From positions 62,001-126,000 of the forward strand of contig NZ_NFLU01000006.1 of NCBI RefSeq assembly GCF_002161085.1: a DNA stretch of 64,000 bases, in the 5' to 3' direction. A model generated the notes under the pieces. The model worked only from the letters and a program-made list of their open reading frames with translations. It made no database searches and was not told the origin of the DNA. The DNA comes from Flavonifractor sp. An112 (lineage in GTDB: Bacteria; Bacillota; Clostridia; Oscillospirales; Oscillospiraceae). Made by a program: the position numbers and the translations under genes. The number at the start of each line of letters is the position of its first letter. Within the stretch, counting starts at the first letter, position 1. Shown here piece after piece: positions 34,210 through 42,473 of this stretch.

Positions 34210-34249
34210 AAAAAAGCTGGGGCGTGCATATGCACGCCCCAGCTTTTTT
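34210..34249. terminator. Perfect palindromic terminator
   Basis: A 40-bp palindrome, AAAAAAGCTGGGGCGTGCAT and its complement, with no real loop, between convergent genes; U tracts on both sides. Confidence 0.9.
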
Positions 34250-34253
34250 CTGT

Positions 34254-34502
34254 TTAGGCCTGTACCGCCTGTTTCAGCGCCTGGGCCAGCTGGTCCGGGC
34301 AGGAGGTGGCTTTGAAGCCGCAGCGGATGCCTTCCAGCCGCCGGATGGCCTCATCCACCTTCATACCCTCCACCAGACGGGAGATTCCCTGAAGGTTGCC
34401 GTTGCACCCGCCCTGGACCTGCAGGGAGCGGATCACGCCGTTCTCCACATCCACCACCATGCGGTTGGAGCAGACGCCCCTGGGACGATAATCAATGGTC
34501 AT
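34254..34502 (-). CDS. TSCPD-domain protein (TIGR03905 type)
   Basis: 82 aa. Begins MTIDYRPRGVCSNRMVVDVENG, has GGCNGNLQGISRLVEGM and the CPDQLAQAL end. It corresponds to the ~80-residue TSCPD module otherwise found at the C-terminus of B12-dependent ribonucleotide reductases. The conserved cysteines (VCS, GGCNGN, IRCGF, SCPDQ) suggest metal or redox chemistry. A stand-alone copy is common in Clostridia; its role is unknown. Confidence 0.88.
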   Translation of the reverse strand: MTIDYRPRGVCSNRMVVDVENGVIRSLQVQGGCNGNLQGISRLVEGMKVDEAIRRLEGIRCGFKATSCPDQLAQALKQAVQA

Positions 34503-34563
34503 TTTTCTCTCTCCTTTGATGTTCCCGTTTAACGGGGCAAATCATACCATACTTTGGACAGGA

Positions 34564-34593
34564 TTGCAATTCTTTATACCACTGTGGTATAAT
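34564..34593 (+). promoter_or_regulatory. Promoter with palindromic operator for the TetR gene
   Basis: TTGCAA (34564-34569), 18-bp spacer, TATAAT (34588-34593). A perfect 19-bp inverted repeat TTATACCACTGTGGTATAA (34574-34592) fills the spacer and overlaps the -10, where a repressor would block RNA polymerase. Autoregulation by the downstream TetR protein is likely. Confidence 0.75.
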
Positions 34594-34702
34594 AAGCGCA
34601 AAAGCCGCAGATGCGCGGCTGTACATTTATACACCCGCCCTTTGTGCTATAAAGGGTAGGCTGCGCCTGTTACACCAGTCCGAATGAGAGGAGGTGTGCC
34701 CA

Positions 34703-35263
34703 TTGGCTCCCAGCACCAAACTGGCGCTTGCCAATTCTTTGCGGCGACTGCTGCAGAAGAAGTTCTTGGACGATATTACCGTCAAGGAGATCGTAGAGGA
34801 CTGCGAAGTCAACCGGCAGACCTTCTATTATCATTTCCAGGATATCTATGATCTGCTCCACTGGTTCCTGGAGCATGAGACCGCCGAGGTCCTGCAGCCC
34901 TGCACCTCCTGGCAGGAGGCTTTGATGACCTCCTTCCACTACATACAGGAGAACCACGTCATCATCTATCACATCTACCGCTCCAGCGGCCGTGAGCACC
35001 TGGACTGTCAGTTCTTCACCATGTCCCACGCCTTGACTGCCAAGCTGCTGGATACTGCCGCCGAAGGTCTTGTCCTGGCGGAGAGAGACCGGGAATTTCT
35101 CATTGATTTCTATATGTACGCCCTGGCCGGCACCATGCTGGGCTGGCTGGCCGACGACATGAAGGAGGAGCCCTCGGAACTGGCTGCCCGCATCAGCTTT
35201 TTGCTGGAGGATGAATTCCGGCGGGTGGCTCAGCGTTTTTCCTCACCCCCTCAGCCATCCTGA
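34703..35263 (+). CDS. TetR/AcrR-family regulator (DhaS-like)
   Basis: 186 aa. The N-terminal HTH is typical: LALANSLRRLLQKKF, DDITVKEIVEDCEVNRQTFY and YHFQDIYDLLHWF. The C-terminal ~120 residues are a helical ligand domain like that of DhaS/YfiR-type regulators of Firmicutes (GTMLGWLADDMKEEPSEL). The start is TTG at 34703, eight bases after GAGGAGG. A ~100-nt leader separates it from a promoter with a palindromic operator, so it probably represses itself. The target operon is not obvious; the antiporter downstream has its own promoter. Confidence 0.9.
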   Translation: MAPSTKLALANSLRRLLQKKFLDDITVKEIVEDCEVNRQTFYYHFQDIYDLLHWFLEHETAEVLQPCTSWQEALMTSFHYIQENHVIIYHIYRSSGREHLDCQFFTMSHALTAKLLDTAAEGLVLAERDREFLIDFYMYALAGTMLGWLADDMKEEPSELAARISFLLEDEFRRVAQRFSSPPQPS

Positions 35264-35282
35264 TTTATCCATATATGTATCA

Positions 35283-35319
35283 CCCCGGTAGGAATTGTCT
35301 CAGACAGTTCTTCCCGGGG
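35283..35319 (+). terminator. Intrinsic terminator after the TetR gene
   Basis: Imperfect stem CCCCGG(T)AGGAATTGTCT / AGACAGTTCTTCCCGGGG, followed by AATTTTCT. Confidence 0.75.
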
Positions 35320-35392
35320 AATTTTCTTGTCAGTTTTTTGAGTTGAATTATGACAGCAGCCTGAAATTCTATCCAGGTTGCCAGTTGATTTT

Positions 35393-35420
35393 TTGACCAA
35401 AATAAACTACCATTTATAGT
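35393..35420 (+). promoter_or_regulatory. Promoter for the antiporter
   Basis: TTGACC (35393-35398), 16-bp spacer, TATAGT (35415-35420), 26 bp before the GTG start. Confidence 0.75.
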
Positions 35421-35446
35421 GCATTTTTACTACACTAGAGAGAGGG

Positions 35447-36742
35447 GTGTGGGATACGAGTTATCACTTTTTATTTGAGATCGCGGTCATCCTGTTGAGC
35501 ACCAAGGTCCTGGGAATTGTAACCAAGCGGTTTGCGCTGCCCCAGGTCGTCGGCGCACTGTTGGCCGGACTGCTGCTGGGCCCCGCTATGCTGGGCGTGC
35601 TTCAGGAAACCACGCTGATGGACCAGCTGGCAGAATTGGGCGTCATCGTCCTGATGTTCAACGCCGGTCTGGAGACTGACCTGGGCGAACTGAAGAAGGC
35701 AGGCGCATCTGCATTCATCATTGCCCTCATCGGTGTTCTGGTCCCGCTGGCAGGCGGCTTTGCGCTGGCCTGCTTCTTCAATACCGGAACTGACACCTTC
35801 CTGCAAAACGTCTTTGTCGGCGTGATCCTGACCGCCACCTCCGTCAGCATCACGGTAGAGACTCTGAAGGAGATTGGGAAGCTGTCCACCCGTTCGGGCA
35901 ACGCCATTCTGGGCGCCGCCATCATTGACGATGTGCTGGGCATCGTGGCGCTCACCATCATCACCAGTATGTCGGGCACCGGCGCCAATGTGCTGATGGT
36001 CCTGCTGAAGATTGCAGCCTTTTTCGCTATCAGTGTGGTGGTATGGATCGTGCTTCACCGGATCGTGGAGTGGTGGTTCAAACGATATGACCGGGATAAA
36101 CGCCGGTTTGTTGTCATTTCCTTTGCGTTCTGCCTGCTGTACGCCTACTTTGCCGAGGAAGTATTCGGCGTGGCCGACATCACCGGCGCCTATATCGCCG
36201 GTCTGATCTTCGCCAAGACCCCCCGGGTAGCTTACTTGCAGGACCGCTTCGATACCCTGTCTTACACGCTGCTCTCCCCCATCTTCTTCGCCAGCCTGGG
36301 TCTGAAGGTGGTACTGCCGGAGATGAGCGGCTCCATCGTTCTTTTCTCCGTCCTGCTGATCCTCTTGGCTGTAGTCTCCAAGGTGGTGGGCTGCGGGCTG
36401 GGCGCCAAACTGTGCCGCTACTCCAATCAGGATTCCCTCCGCATCGGCGTGGGCATGATCTCCCGGGGCGAGGTTGCCTTGATCGTGGCCAACAACGGCA
36501 TTGCGGCGGGGCTGATGAACGACGACTTCTTTGGTCCCGTGGTGCTGATGGTTATCGCAACCACCATCCTCACCCCCATTTTGCTTAAGCTTGTCTACCG
36601 CGGCAAAGAAAAGGACTACAGCGACCTGCAGGAGAGCGAGCTGGTCAACCGCTATGAAGACGCTGCCGCCTTTGATTTGGCCGCTCAGGCCCTGCTGGAA
36701 GATCACGAACGACTCCGCGATAGTTCTCACAATCAAAAATAA
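35447..36742 (+). CDS. Cation:proton antiporter (CPA2/Kef type)
   Basis: 431 aa with 12-13 membrane helices. CPA2 landmarks: LPQVVGALLAGLLLGP, LGVIVLMFNAGLETD, TATSVSITVETL, the ion-binding AIIDDVLGIV (paired Asp) and ISRGEVALIVANNG. It lacks TrkA-N domains, unlike full KefB/C, so it resembles NapA/GerN-like Na+(K+)/H+ exchangers. Start GTG 35447 is weakly supported because GAGAGG lies right against it; no better codon is near. The substrate cation cannot be told from sequence. Confidence 0.93.
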   Translation: MWDTSYHFLFEIAVILLSTKVLGIVTKRFALPQVVGALLAGLLLGPAMLGVLQETTLMDQLAELGVIVLMFNAGLETDLGELKKAGASAFIIALIGVLVPLAGGFALACFFNTGTDTFLQNVFVGVILTATSVSITVETLKEIGKLSTRSGNAILGAAIIDDVLGIVALTIITSMSGTGANVLMVLLKIAAFFAISVVVWIVLHRIVEWWFKRYDRDKRRFVVISFAFCLLYAYFAEEVFGVADITGAYIAGLIFAKTPRVAYLQDRFDTLSYTLLSPIFFASLGLKVVLPEMSGSIVLFSVLLILLAVVSKVVGCGLGAKLCRYSNQDSLRIGVGMISRGEVALIVANNGIAAGLMNDDFFGPVVLMVIATTILTPILLKLVYRGKEKDYSDLQESELVNRYEDAAAFDLAAQALLEDHERLRDSSHNQK

Positions 36743-36748
36743 GAACGC

Positions 36749-36780
36749 AAAAGCTCCGCTGCTATGGCAGCGGAGCTTTT
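36749..36780. terminator. Bidirectional terminator
   Basis: Stem AAAAGCTCCGCTGC / GCAGCGGAGCTTTT, 4-nt loop, followed by GTTTTTC on the plus strand, between convergent genes. Confidence 0.9.
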
Positions 36781-36802
36781 GTTTTTCTAACTACTAACTA
36801 AA

Positions 36803-37285
36803 TCAGCCGTTCAGGTAGCTGTTGTACAGCTCCACCAACTCGTCCTGCTGGGGAGAGATGATAAGCCGCACATACACGCCGTCCCGCTTGACTTCGCTCT
36901 TTTCCACGATGGCGTACTGATCGGGCAGGTAGTTGTTGAACTCGTTGCGGCGGGCGTCCAGCCGACTCTGCAGCTTGCTCTCCACCGTCTTGGCGCTGTC
37001 CTCGTCCTTGGCCTTCACCAGCACGATCTCCTTGGCGGTAATGCCATCTGCTGCAAGGTTGGCGGCAAAAGCCTCCATATCCTCACTCTGGATGCCGTAG
37101 AAGTTGAGCATATCGTCCTGACTCAGCTCAATGCCGCCCTCAATCGGGGCCTTCTCCAACATGGCGTCCATCACTTTCGCCACATCCATATCGGCGGTCT
37201 TTGTCCCGCCGCTGCAGCCAGCGGCGCTAACCGCCATCATGACAGCCAATGCCAGCAGCAGTACGCTGCGTACTTTCTTTTTCAT
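36803..37285 (-). CDS. DUF4358 lipoprotein
   Basis: 160 aa with a lipoprotein signal: basic MKKKVR, hydrophobic core and lipobox SAAGC (Cys24). The mature part matches DUF4358 (MLNFYGIQSEDMEAFAANL, EIVLVKAKDEDSAKTVESKL and the YLPDQYAIVEKSEV ending). Such lipoproteins are common in Clostridia, and their function is unknown. The SGNH gene lies 45 bp upstream on the same strand, so the two may form an operon with a shared envelope function. Confidence 0.9.
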   Translation of the reverse strand: MKKKVRSVLLLALAVMMAVSAAGCSGGTKTADMDVAKVMDAMLEKAPIEGGIELSQDDMLNFYGIQSEDMEAFAANLAADGITAKEIVLVKAKDEDSAKTVESKLQSRLDARRNEFNNYLPDQYAIVEKSEVKRDGVYVRLIISPQQDELVELYNSYLNG

Positions 37286-37330
37286 ACGATCACCTTTCCG
37301 CGGTTTCTACCGCACTGTTTTTCCATCCGG

Positions 37331-38629
37331 TCAGCCGTTCTGACGGGCGGCTGCATCCTGCTTCAAATAATCCACCCAGATCCGGCAGGCCTCATCGGTG
37401 AAGTGCATCCCCATACCGGAGGCATCGCTGCAATAGGAATCGGGCAGATAGCCTTCCGCGTCGGTAAGCACCGAGGCGATGTCCACGTAGTAGTAGCCGT
37501 TGCGGTCACACATCTCCTTCAGCTTCTCATTGTACAGCCGCAGGTTGGCGTTGTTAAGCACCTTTTTCTCATTGCCCTTGTGGATGGGAGTGGCCGACTG
37601 GACAAAGATCTGCAGATCGGGGGTCTTTTCCTTGATAAGCTTGAGCAGTGTCTCCATATTGGCCACCGAGCCGTCCACGCCATACAGGCCCACATCATTC
37701 ATGCCCAGCAGGATATAGAGCTTTTTAGCGCCGCAGGCATGGACCGAATCCTCCAGACGCATCTTGGTGCCCTGGTAGAGAGGATGAACCGACTCGTCGC
37801 TGACCTCCCACAGCGCATTTCCGCTGCCCAGGCTGCCGGCGGTAAGGAACTGGGCCTTGCCCAGATAGTCCGGATCGCTCTGGCGCATCTTGGTCACATA
37901 TCCGGTCAGCTTCAGGGATACCGAGTCGCCTACAAAGACCACGTCGTCAAACCAGGCCCACTCATCTTCAGGTACTGCCGTGGAAACCGTGGGGGTGCCG
38001 CCCCCTTCGATCTCGCCGGCCAGATCCAGTGTCTTATAGAGGAGCGTGGCGGTCTCGCTGCGAGTCACCGGCTGGTGGGGCGCCAGAAGTCCGTCCCCGG
38101 TGCCGCTGACGATCCCCCTGGCGTACAGATCACCAATGGCCGCCAGGGCCCAGTCGCTCACCGTGTCCACGTCCTGGAAATCAGCCAGTCCGCCTGACAA
38201 GCCCTCTTTCTGCTCTACGCCGAATACCGGCAGGGCCCGCCACAGGAAGGTAAAGGCCTGCTCCCGGTCCAATGAGGCCGCCGGGGAGAATTTCGTCTCA
38301 GAGGTACCCTGAGAGATCCCCTGCTCTACCGCCCAGCCCACCGCCTGATAGCAGGCGTCCTCCGGGCGCACATCGGTAAAATTGGGCGTGGCTCCGGACG
38401 GGCTTCCCGCCGCCCGCCACAGGCTGAGCACAAAGTCACCCCGATTGATCTGGACCTCCCCCAGGAAGTTTCCAGTCTTGGTGGTGTACATCACATCATG
38501 TTCCACCATATAGGATACATAGGGGTAGGACCAATGATCCTGTGAAACATCCTGAATGGTGACCCCGGACGATCCGCCGGTCATCAGTGCCCCAGCCAAT
38601 AAAAATGCGACCACCTGTTGGATCAGCAT
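37331..38629 (-). CDS. SLH-domain SGNH/GDSL hydrolase
   Basis: 432 aa. A short signal-like N-terminus (residues 1-22) is followed by three SLH repeats (about 28-75, 83-140 and 148-200), which bind the secondary wall polymer. The C-terminal ~220 residues are an SGNH esterase: block I FVGDSVSLKL (nucleophile Ser), block III LLGMNDVG and the C-terminal block with GMHFTDEACRIW (Asp/His part). It is a wall-bound esterase or deacetylase, maybe acting on polysaccharide O-acetyl groups; the substrate is not known. ATG 38629 follows GCAGGAGG. Confidence 0.9.
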   Translation of the reverse strand: MLIQQVVAFLLAGALMTGGSSGVTIQDVSQDHWSYPYVSYMVEHDVMYTTKTGNFLGEVQINRGDFVLSLWRAAGSPSGATPNFTDVRPEDACYQAVGWAVEQGISQGTSETKFSPAASLDREQAFTFLWRALPVFGVEQKEGLSGGLADFQDVDTVSDWALAAIGDLYARGIVSGTGDGLLAPHQPVTRSETATLLYKTLDLAGEIEGGGTPTVSTAVPEDEWAWFDDVVFVGDSVSLKLTGYVTKMRQSDPDYLGKAQFLTAGSLGSGNALWEVSDESVHPLYQGTKMRLEDSVHACGAKKLYILLGMNDVGLYGVDGSVANMETLLKLIKEKTPDLQIFVQSATPIHKGNEKKVLNNANLRLYNEKLKEMCDRNGYYYVDIASVLTDAEGYLPDSYCSDASGMGMHFTDEACRIWVDYLKQDAAARQNG

Positions 38630-38827
38630 AATGTTCCCTCCTGCTGTGATTTGGCTTCAGTGTATCAGATTTTTCAGGTTCCGTCCAGAGAAAGAGGAAG
38701 ATTCTTTTTGCTCCATTTTCCTTTTTTCCCACAATGATACGGAAGTATGCTTCAATATCGTTGGGCCCCAACGACTTTGCCCTTTTCCGACCTACTTCTT
38801 ACGATTTTATGATGGCCCGCAATACCA

Positions 38828-38864
38828 AAAGCGGAGGAGCCGCCCAAAGGCAGCTCCTCCGCTT
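38828..38864 (-). terminator. Terminator after PBP1A
   Basis: Minus-strand stem GCGGAGGAGC / GCTCCTCCGC with inner TGCC/GGCG pairing, followed by TTTTGG, 15 bp past the PBP stop. Confidence 0.85.
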
Positions 38865-38878
38865 TCATACTGATTGGC

Positions 38879-41539
38879 TCATCCGGCGGGAACGTATGGT
38901 TCCTCCGGCGGTGTCTCCGGCGTAGGCGCGGGAGACGGTGTTACACTGGGCTCCGTGGTCTCTCCACCGGACCCGCCCGAATCTGTAGGCTCCGGCGGAA
39001 CCGTGGGATAGGTGGCCGGATTGGTGGGATCGAAGCCAGGCCACTGCTCCTGGGTAGGCCAGGTAGATTGGTCCTCCAACCGGAAGGTAGAGGGATCATA
39101 CTCATCCGGCTCCGGGGCCTCCGGCTCCGAGGTGTGCACCGTACAGCTGCCCTGGGACTCCAGATACGCCTTGGTATACTGGTTGCTGCTGTCTCCGCTG
39201 ACCAGTACGCCGATAGACTTCACTGTACCCTCGGTGATCCCCAGCGCCTCGTTGGCCTCTCTGGGACAATAGTCGCCGGCCAGATGATACAGGCCCTCGA
39301 TGGGATTGCCGTCGGCATCCAGAATGGGGGAGTCGGTACAGACATCCACCATGGTGTGCTGGTCACAGTTCTCTACCGGCACATCGTCCGAGAAGAGGTA
39401 CATCTGGTAGACCCGGTCCCCTCTGGGATCGCTGAGACAGGCCTCGGTGGCCCGCAGCCCGCTGTCCTTACACAGCTGTACCGGCGTCAGTCCGCTGGCC
39501 TGCGTAAAGTCCTTGTTCTCCAGGCCCTCATGGACCTGGCTCATCACTTTCTGCCACAGTACCGCCGCCGGGTTGTTGCTGGCATAGATCCGCTCGGGGG
39601 TCTTATAGCCCACCCACACAGCTGCGGTGTAGTAGGGCGTATAGCCCACAAACCAGCGGTCGTTGTTGGCGGTGGTGGAACCGGTCTTACCGGCCACCGT
39701 CATGCCCGAGATACGGGCGGCGGTACCGGTACCGTTGCTTACCACGTTCTTGAGCATCTCATTCATATAATAGGTGGTTTTAGTGGAGAGAATGACTTCC
39801 TCTTCCGTTTCCGTGTTATCCAGCAACACCTCTTCCACACCGTCCACCTCACGGGTGACCTTGGTGTAGGTACGGGGCTCGATATACACACCGTCCCGGG
39901 GGAACACCGAGTAGGCAGCCGCCATATCCATCACGCTGACACCGTGGGTCAGACCGCCCAGGGCCAGCTGGCTGGAACCGTAGTCGTTCTTGACCTCGCC
40001 GTTGCTCAGATAGGACTCCTCCAGATCAATGTGGAAATTCTGCTCCACAAAGTCAAAGGAAGTTTCCGCCCCCATCTCCTCCAGAATACGCACCGCCACA
40101 GGGTTGGAGGACACCTCCACAGCGGTATTGACCGTAATATCACCGCGGTAAGTCTGGGGGTTATTCAGGGGCCAGTTCTTTCCGTTGAGCACACGCACCG
40201 GTTCATCGGCATAGACCGAAGCCGGGGTAATCATACCCAGCTCAATGGCCGGCGCATAGACCGACAGGGGCTTGATGGAGGAACCAGGCTGACGGACAGT
40301 GCCGCTGGCCATATTGAGCACCCGGTTGGCCGTCTTTTCGCCTAGGGCGCCCGCCAGGCCCACCACATTGCCCTCGGGGTCAATGATGACAATGGAGGAC
40401 TGGATATCCTGTCCCTTGGAGGAGGTAAGCACCAGACTGTTCTGATCGTAATAGACCGATTCCACAATGGACTGGATGCGGGTATCCACACAGGCGTAGA
40501 TCTTCAGGCCGCCGGAGTACACCATGTTCTCCGCCAGCTGCTCGGAGTAGCCATATTCCTCCATCAGGTCGTTGATCACATCGGTGATGACCTGCTCGTC
40601 GTACCAGTTGTAAATGGTACTGGGCTTCTTTTCATCTTCGCTGCGGGTGAACACCAGTTCCTCCGCCACAGCTTCATCGTACTCCTCCTGGGAGATCATG
40701 CCCAGGTCCAGCATCTTCCACAGCACCAGTTCCTGGCGCTGCTTGTTGCGCTCCCGGCCGGTGGTGACCTCGCCGGTCTCCTCATTGGTGATACGAATGT
40801 TGGAGTTGGGACCATACAGGGTGGGGTTATTGGTGATGCTGATGAGGCTGGCACACTCGGCCAGACTCAGCTCAGACACGTCCTTGCCAAAGTAGTTTTC
40901 GGCGGCGGTTGCCACACCGTAACAGTTGTCGCCCAGATAGATCAGGTTCAGATACCACTCCATGATCTGCTCCTTGGAGTAGGTGGCGTCAAAGTCCAGG
41001 GCGGTAAAAATCTCCAGGATCTTACGCTTGACGGTGACGTCGTCATACTGGGTGGCGTTCTTAATGAGCTGCTGGGTAATGGTGGAGCCGCCCTGGATAT
41101 CCTTTCCGGTGAACATGAGCAGCACGCCGTTGAGGGTACGCTTCCAGTCCACGCCATTGTGGGTCAAAAATCGCTCATCCTCAATGGCAATGGTGGCGTT
41201 GACCAGATTTTCCGGGATCTGATCGTAGGTCACTTTCTTACGGTTCTCTGTACCGTGAAGGGAAAAATGTTCCTCGTATTCTCCCGTCTCCTGGTTCATA
41301 TAATAGATGGTGCTGGTCAGGTTCATATCAAAATTGGCGTCCAGATGGGCCTGAGGCAGGATGACTGTTTTGATATAGACCATGGCGAAGCAGACGAGGA
41401 TGATCCCGGTGATCAGCATGACCAGCAGGAAGGTCCCCACCACCTTGCCCACGATTCCCAGGATATGCATCGCGGGACTGTAGGTCTTTTCGCTCCGGCG
41501 CCTGGGCGGCCGGGGACTTTGATTGGATCTTGACGGCAA
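38879..41539 (-). CDS. Class A penicillin-binding protein (PBP1A)
   Basis: An 886-aa bifunctional murein synthase. There is a cytoplasmic basic tail, a membrane helix (about residues 24-54) and a GT51 transglycosylase domain with EDERFLTHNGVDW and GGSTITQQLIKN. The transpeptidase domain has SxxK in PGSSIKPL, SSN-type motifs and KTGSTTANND. The C-terminus carries a Pro/Thr/Ser/Glu-rich tail of ~80 residues ending EEPYVPAG. It polymerises and cross-links peptidoglycan at the membrane. The start is TTG 41539 behind GGAGGTG. Single gene with its own promoter and terminator. Confidence 0.97.
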   Translation of the reverse strand: MPSRSNQSPRPPRRRSEKTYSPAMHILGIVGKVVGTFLLVMLITGIILVCFAMVYIKTVILPQAHLDANFDMNLTSTIYYMNQETGEYEEHFSLHGTENRKKVTYDQIPENLVNATIAIEDERFLTHNGVDWKRTLNGVLLMFTGKDIQGGSTITQQLIKNATQYDDVTVKRKILEIFTALDFDATYSKEQIMEWYLNLIYLGDNCYGVATAAENYFGKDVSELSLAECASLISITNNPTLYGPNSNIRITNEETGEVTTGRERNKQRQELVLWKMLDLGMISQEEYDEAVAEELVFTRSEDEKKPSTIYNWYDEQVITDVINDLMEEYGYSEQLAENMVYSGGLKIYACVDTRIQSIVESVYYDQNSLVLTSSKGQDIQSSIVIIDPEGNVVGLAGALGEKTANRVLNMASGTVRQPGSSIKPLSVYAPAIELGMITPASVYADEPVRVLNGKNWPLNNPQTYRGDITVNTAVEVSSNPVAVRILEEMGAETSFDFVEQNFHIDLEESYLSNGEVKNDYGSSQLALGGLTHGVSVMDMAAAYSVFPRDGVYIEPRTYTKVTREVDGVEEVLLDNTETEEEVILSTKTTYYMNEMLKNVVSNGTGTAARISGMTVAGKTGSTTANNDRWFVGYTPYYTAAVWVGYKTPERIYASNNPAAVLWQKVMSQVHEGLENKDFTQASGLTPVQLCKDSGLRATEACLSDPRGDRVYQMYLFSDDVPVENCDQHTMVDVCTDSPILDADGNPIEGLYHLAGDYCPREANEALGITEGTVKSIGVLVSGDSSNQYTKAYLESQGSCTVHTSEPEAPEPDEYDPSTFRLEDQSTWPTQEQWPGFDPTNPATYPTVPPEPTDSGGSGGETTEPSVTPSPAPTPETPPEEPYVPAG

Positions 41540-41614
41540 AATGACACCTCCGTATTGGGTAAGCAGGCTTTTGGTACTGCTATCTGCAACTAAAGCTTAC
41601 AGAGAATCGATGTT

Positions 41615-41642
41615 ATTATATCACGTTCTCACCTGTTGTCCA
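41615..41642 (-). promoter_or_regulatory. Promoter for PBP1A
   Basis: Minus-strand TGGACA (41637-41642), 16-bp spacer, TATAAT (41615-41620), ~75 bp before the TTG start. Confidence 0.7.
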
Positions 41643-41705
41643 CCCTCTTTCCCGGCTTTTTTGTATCCATTCCGTGATTGAAAAAAATTTTAGCACGTCC
41701 TGCTC

Positions 41706-41734
41706 TTGCATTTTACTCAACTACAAGCTACAAT
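41706..41734 (+). promoter_or_regulatory. Promoter for the DUF1292 gene
   Basis: TTGCAT (41706-41711), 17-bp spacer, TACAAT (41729-41734). Confidence 0.8.
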
Positions 41735-41767
41735 AGAGACGACACTAAGGAAGGTATGGTGCCATCT

Positions 41768-42088
41768 ATGAGTGAAGAATTTGGCCCTGATTTCATCACC
41801 GTTACCGATGAAGAGGGCAACGAGTTTGAGCTGGAGCACGTTGATACCCTGGACTACAACGGTCAGACTTATATGGCCTTTTTCCCCGCCATTCAGGGCG
41901 AGGAACAGGAGGACGGCGTGGAAGAGGTGGACCTGGACGATGAGGAAAACGGCCTCATCATCCTGAAGGTGGTCCATGTGGACGGCGAGGATCAGCTCTC
42001 CACCCTGGACAGCGACGAGGAGCTGGAACTGGTCTATCAGCAGTTTATGGAAGCTCTCTTCGCTGACGAAGACGAGGAACATTCCTGA
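41768..42088 (+). CDS. DUF1292 protein (YrzB-like)
   Basis: 106 aa, very acidic. Matches DUF1292: ITVTDEEGNEFELEHVDTL, YMAFFPAIQGEE and GLIILKVVHVDGEDQL. In many Firmicutes this gene (yrzB) follows ruvX; here ruvX is 3.5 kb away on the other strand. Function is unknown. I use ATG 41768; an in-frame ATG at 41756 sits too close to AAGGAAGG. A structured RNA and a terminator follow it. Confidence 0.88.
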   Translation: MSEEFGPDFITVTDEEGNEFELEHVDTLDYNGQTYMAFFPAIQGEEQEDGVEEVDLDDEENGLIILKVVHVDGEDQLSTLDSDEELELVYQQFMEALFADEDEEHS

Positions 42089-42104
42089 ACCTGATTCCTG
42101 CTCG

Positions 42105-42319
42105 GTGCGTGACGGGTTTTATTTAAACCCACATCTCTTAAACGGGACGCCCCCTCATGGTGTGGACTGCAGGCCTCCCGGCGCCCCTTCGAGGGACGGC
42201 TGGAAGTTGGAAGCAACGAAGCATCATGGAGGCGACCCACCTGCCATTTCGTGCAGGTTTTAAATGGATCCGCACGGCCAGAGCGGGGCCCCCACGAAAC
42301 TGTGGTTTCGTGGGGTTTT
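42105..42319 (+). ncRNA. Structured non-coding RNA, 6S-like
   Basis: A ~215-nt segment without a gene. Paired elements in order: GTGCG (42105-42109) with CGCAC (42271-42275); ATTTAAACC (42121-42129) with GGTTTTAAAT (42256-42265); a long inner arm CCTCATGGTG (42153-42162) with CATCATGGAGG (42222-42232); and a small hairpin ACCTGC/GCAGGT (42239-42258) on the 3' side of the open middle. A terminator CCCCACGAAAC/GTTTCGTGGGG with TTTT ends it at 42319. A closing stem, open centre and long arm fit 6S RNA, and tcdA (yrvM), a 6S neighbour in Bacillus, is 2 kb away. No separate promoter is clear, so it could be the DUF1292 3' UTR. Confidence 0.5.
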
Positions 42320-42364
42320 CTTATATCCGCAAATCTGAACAAAGTGTAAAACTGGTTTTTAGGC

Positions 42365-42393
42365 TTGAAAGACAGGCCCTTTTCTTGTATAAT
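42365..42393 (+). promoter_or_regulatory. Near-consensus promoter for the PpiC foldase
   Basis: TTGAAA (42365-42370), 17-bp spacer, TATAAT (42388-42393). Confidence 0.85.
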
Positions 42394-42473
42394 ACAGGCT
42401 TGTCTATACAGATTTGGATGTACAGCCACCCCTGCCGACGGCAGGAACATTGACGAGAGGACTGAAGCAACAA

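Noticed and set aside
42105-42319. RNase P RNA or SRP RNA
   Set aside because: The conserved RNase P core (GAGGAAAGTCC-type) and the SRP GGAAGGAAGCAGCC-type loop are absent; a 6S-like shape fits better.
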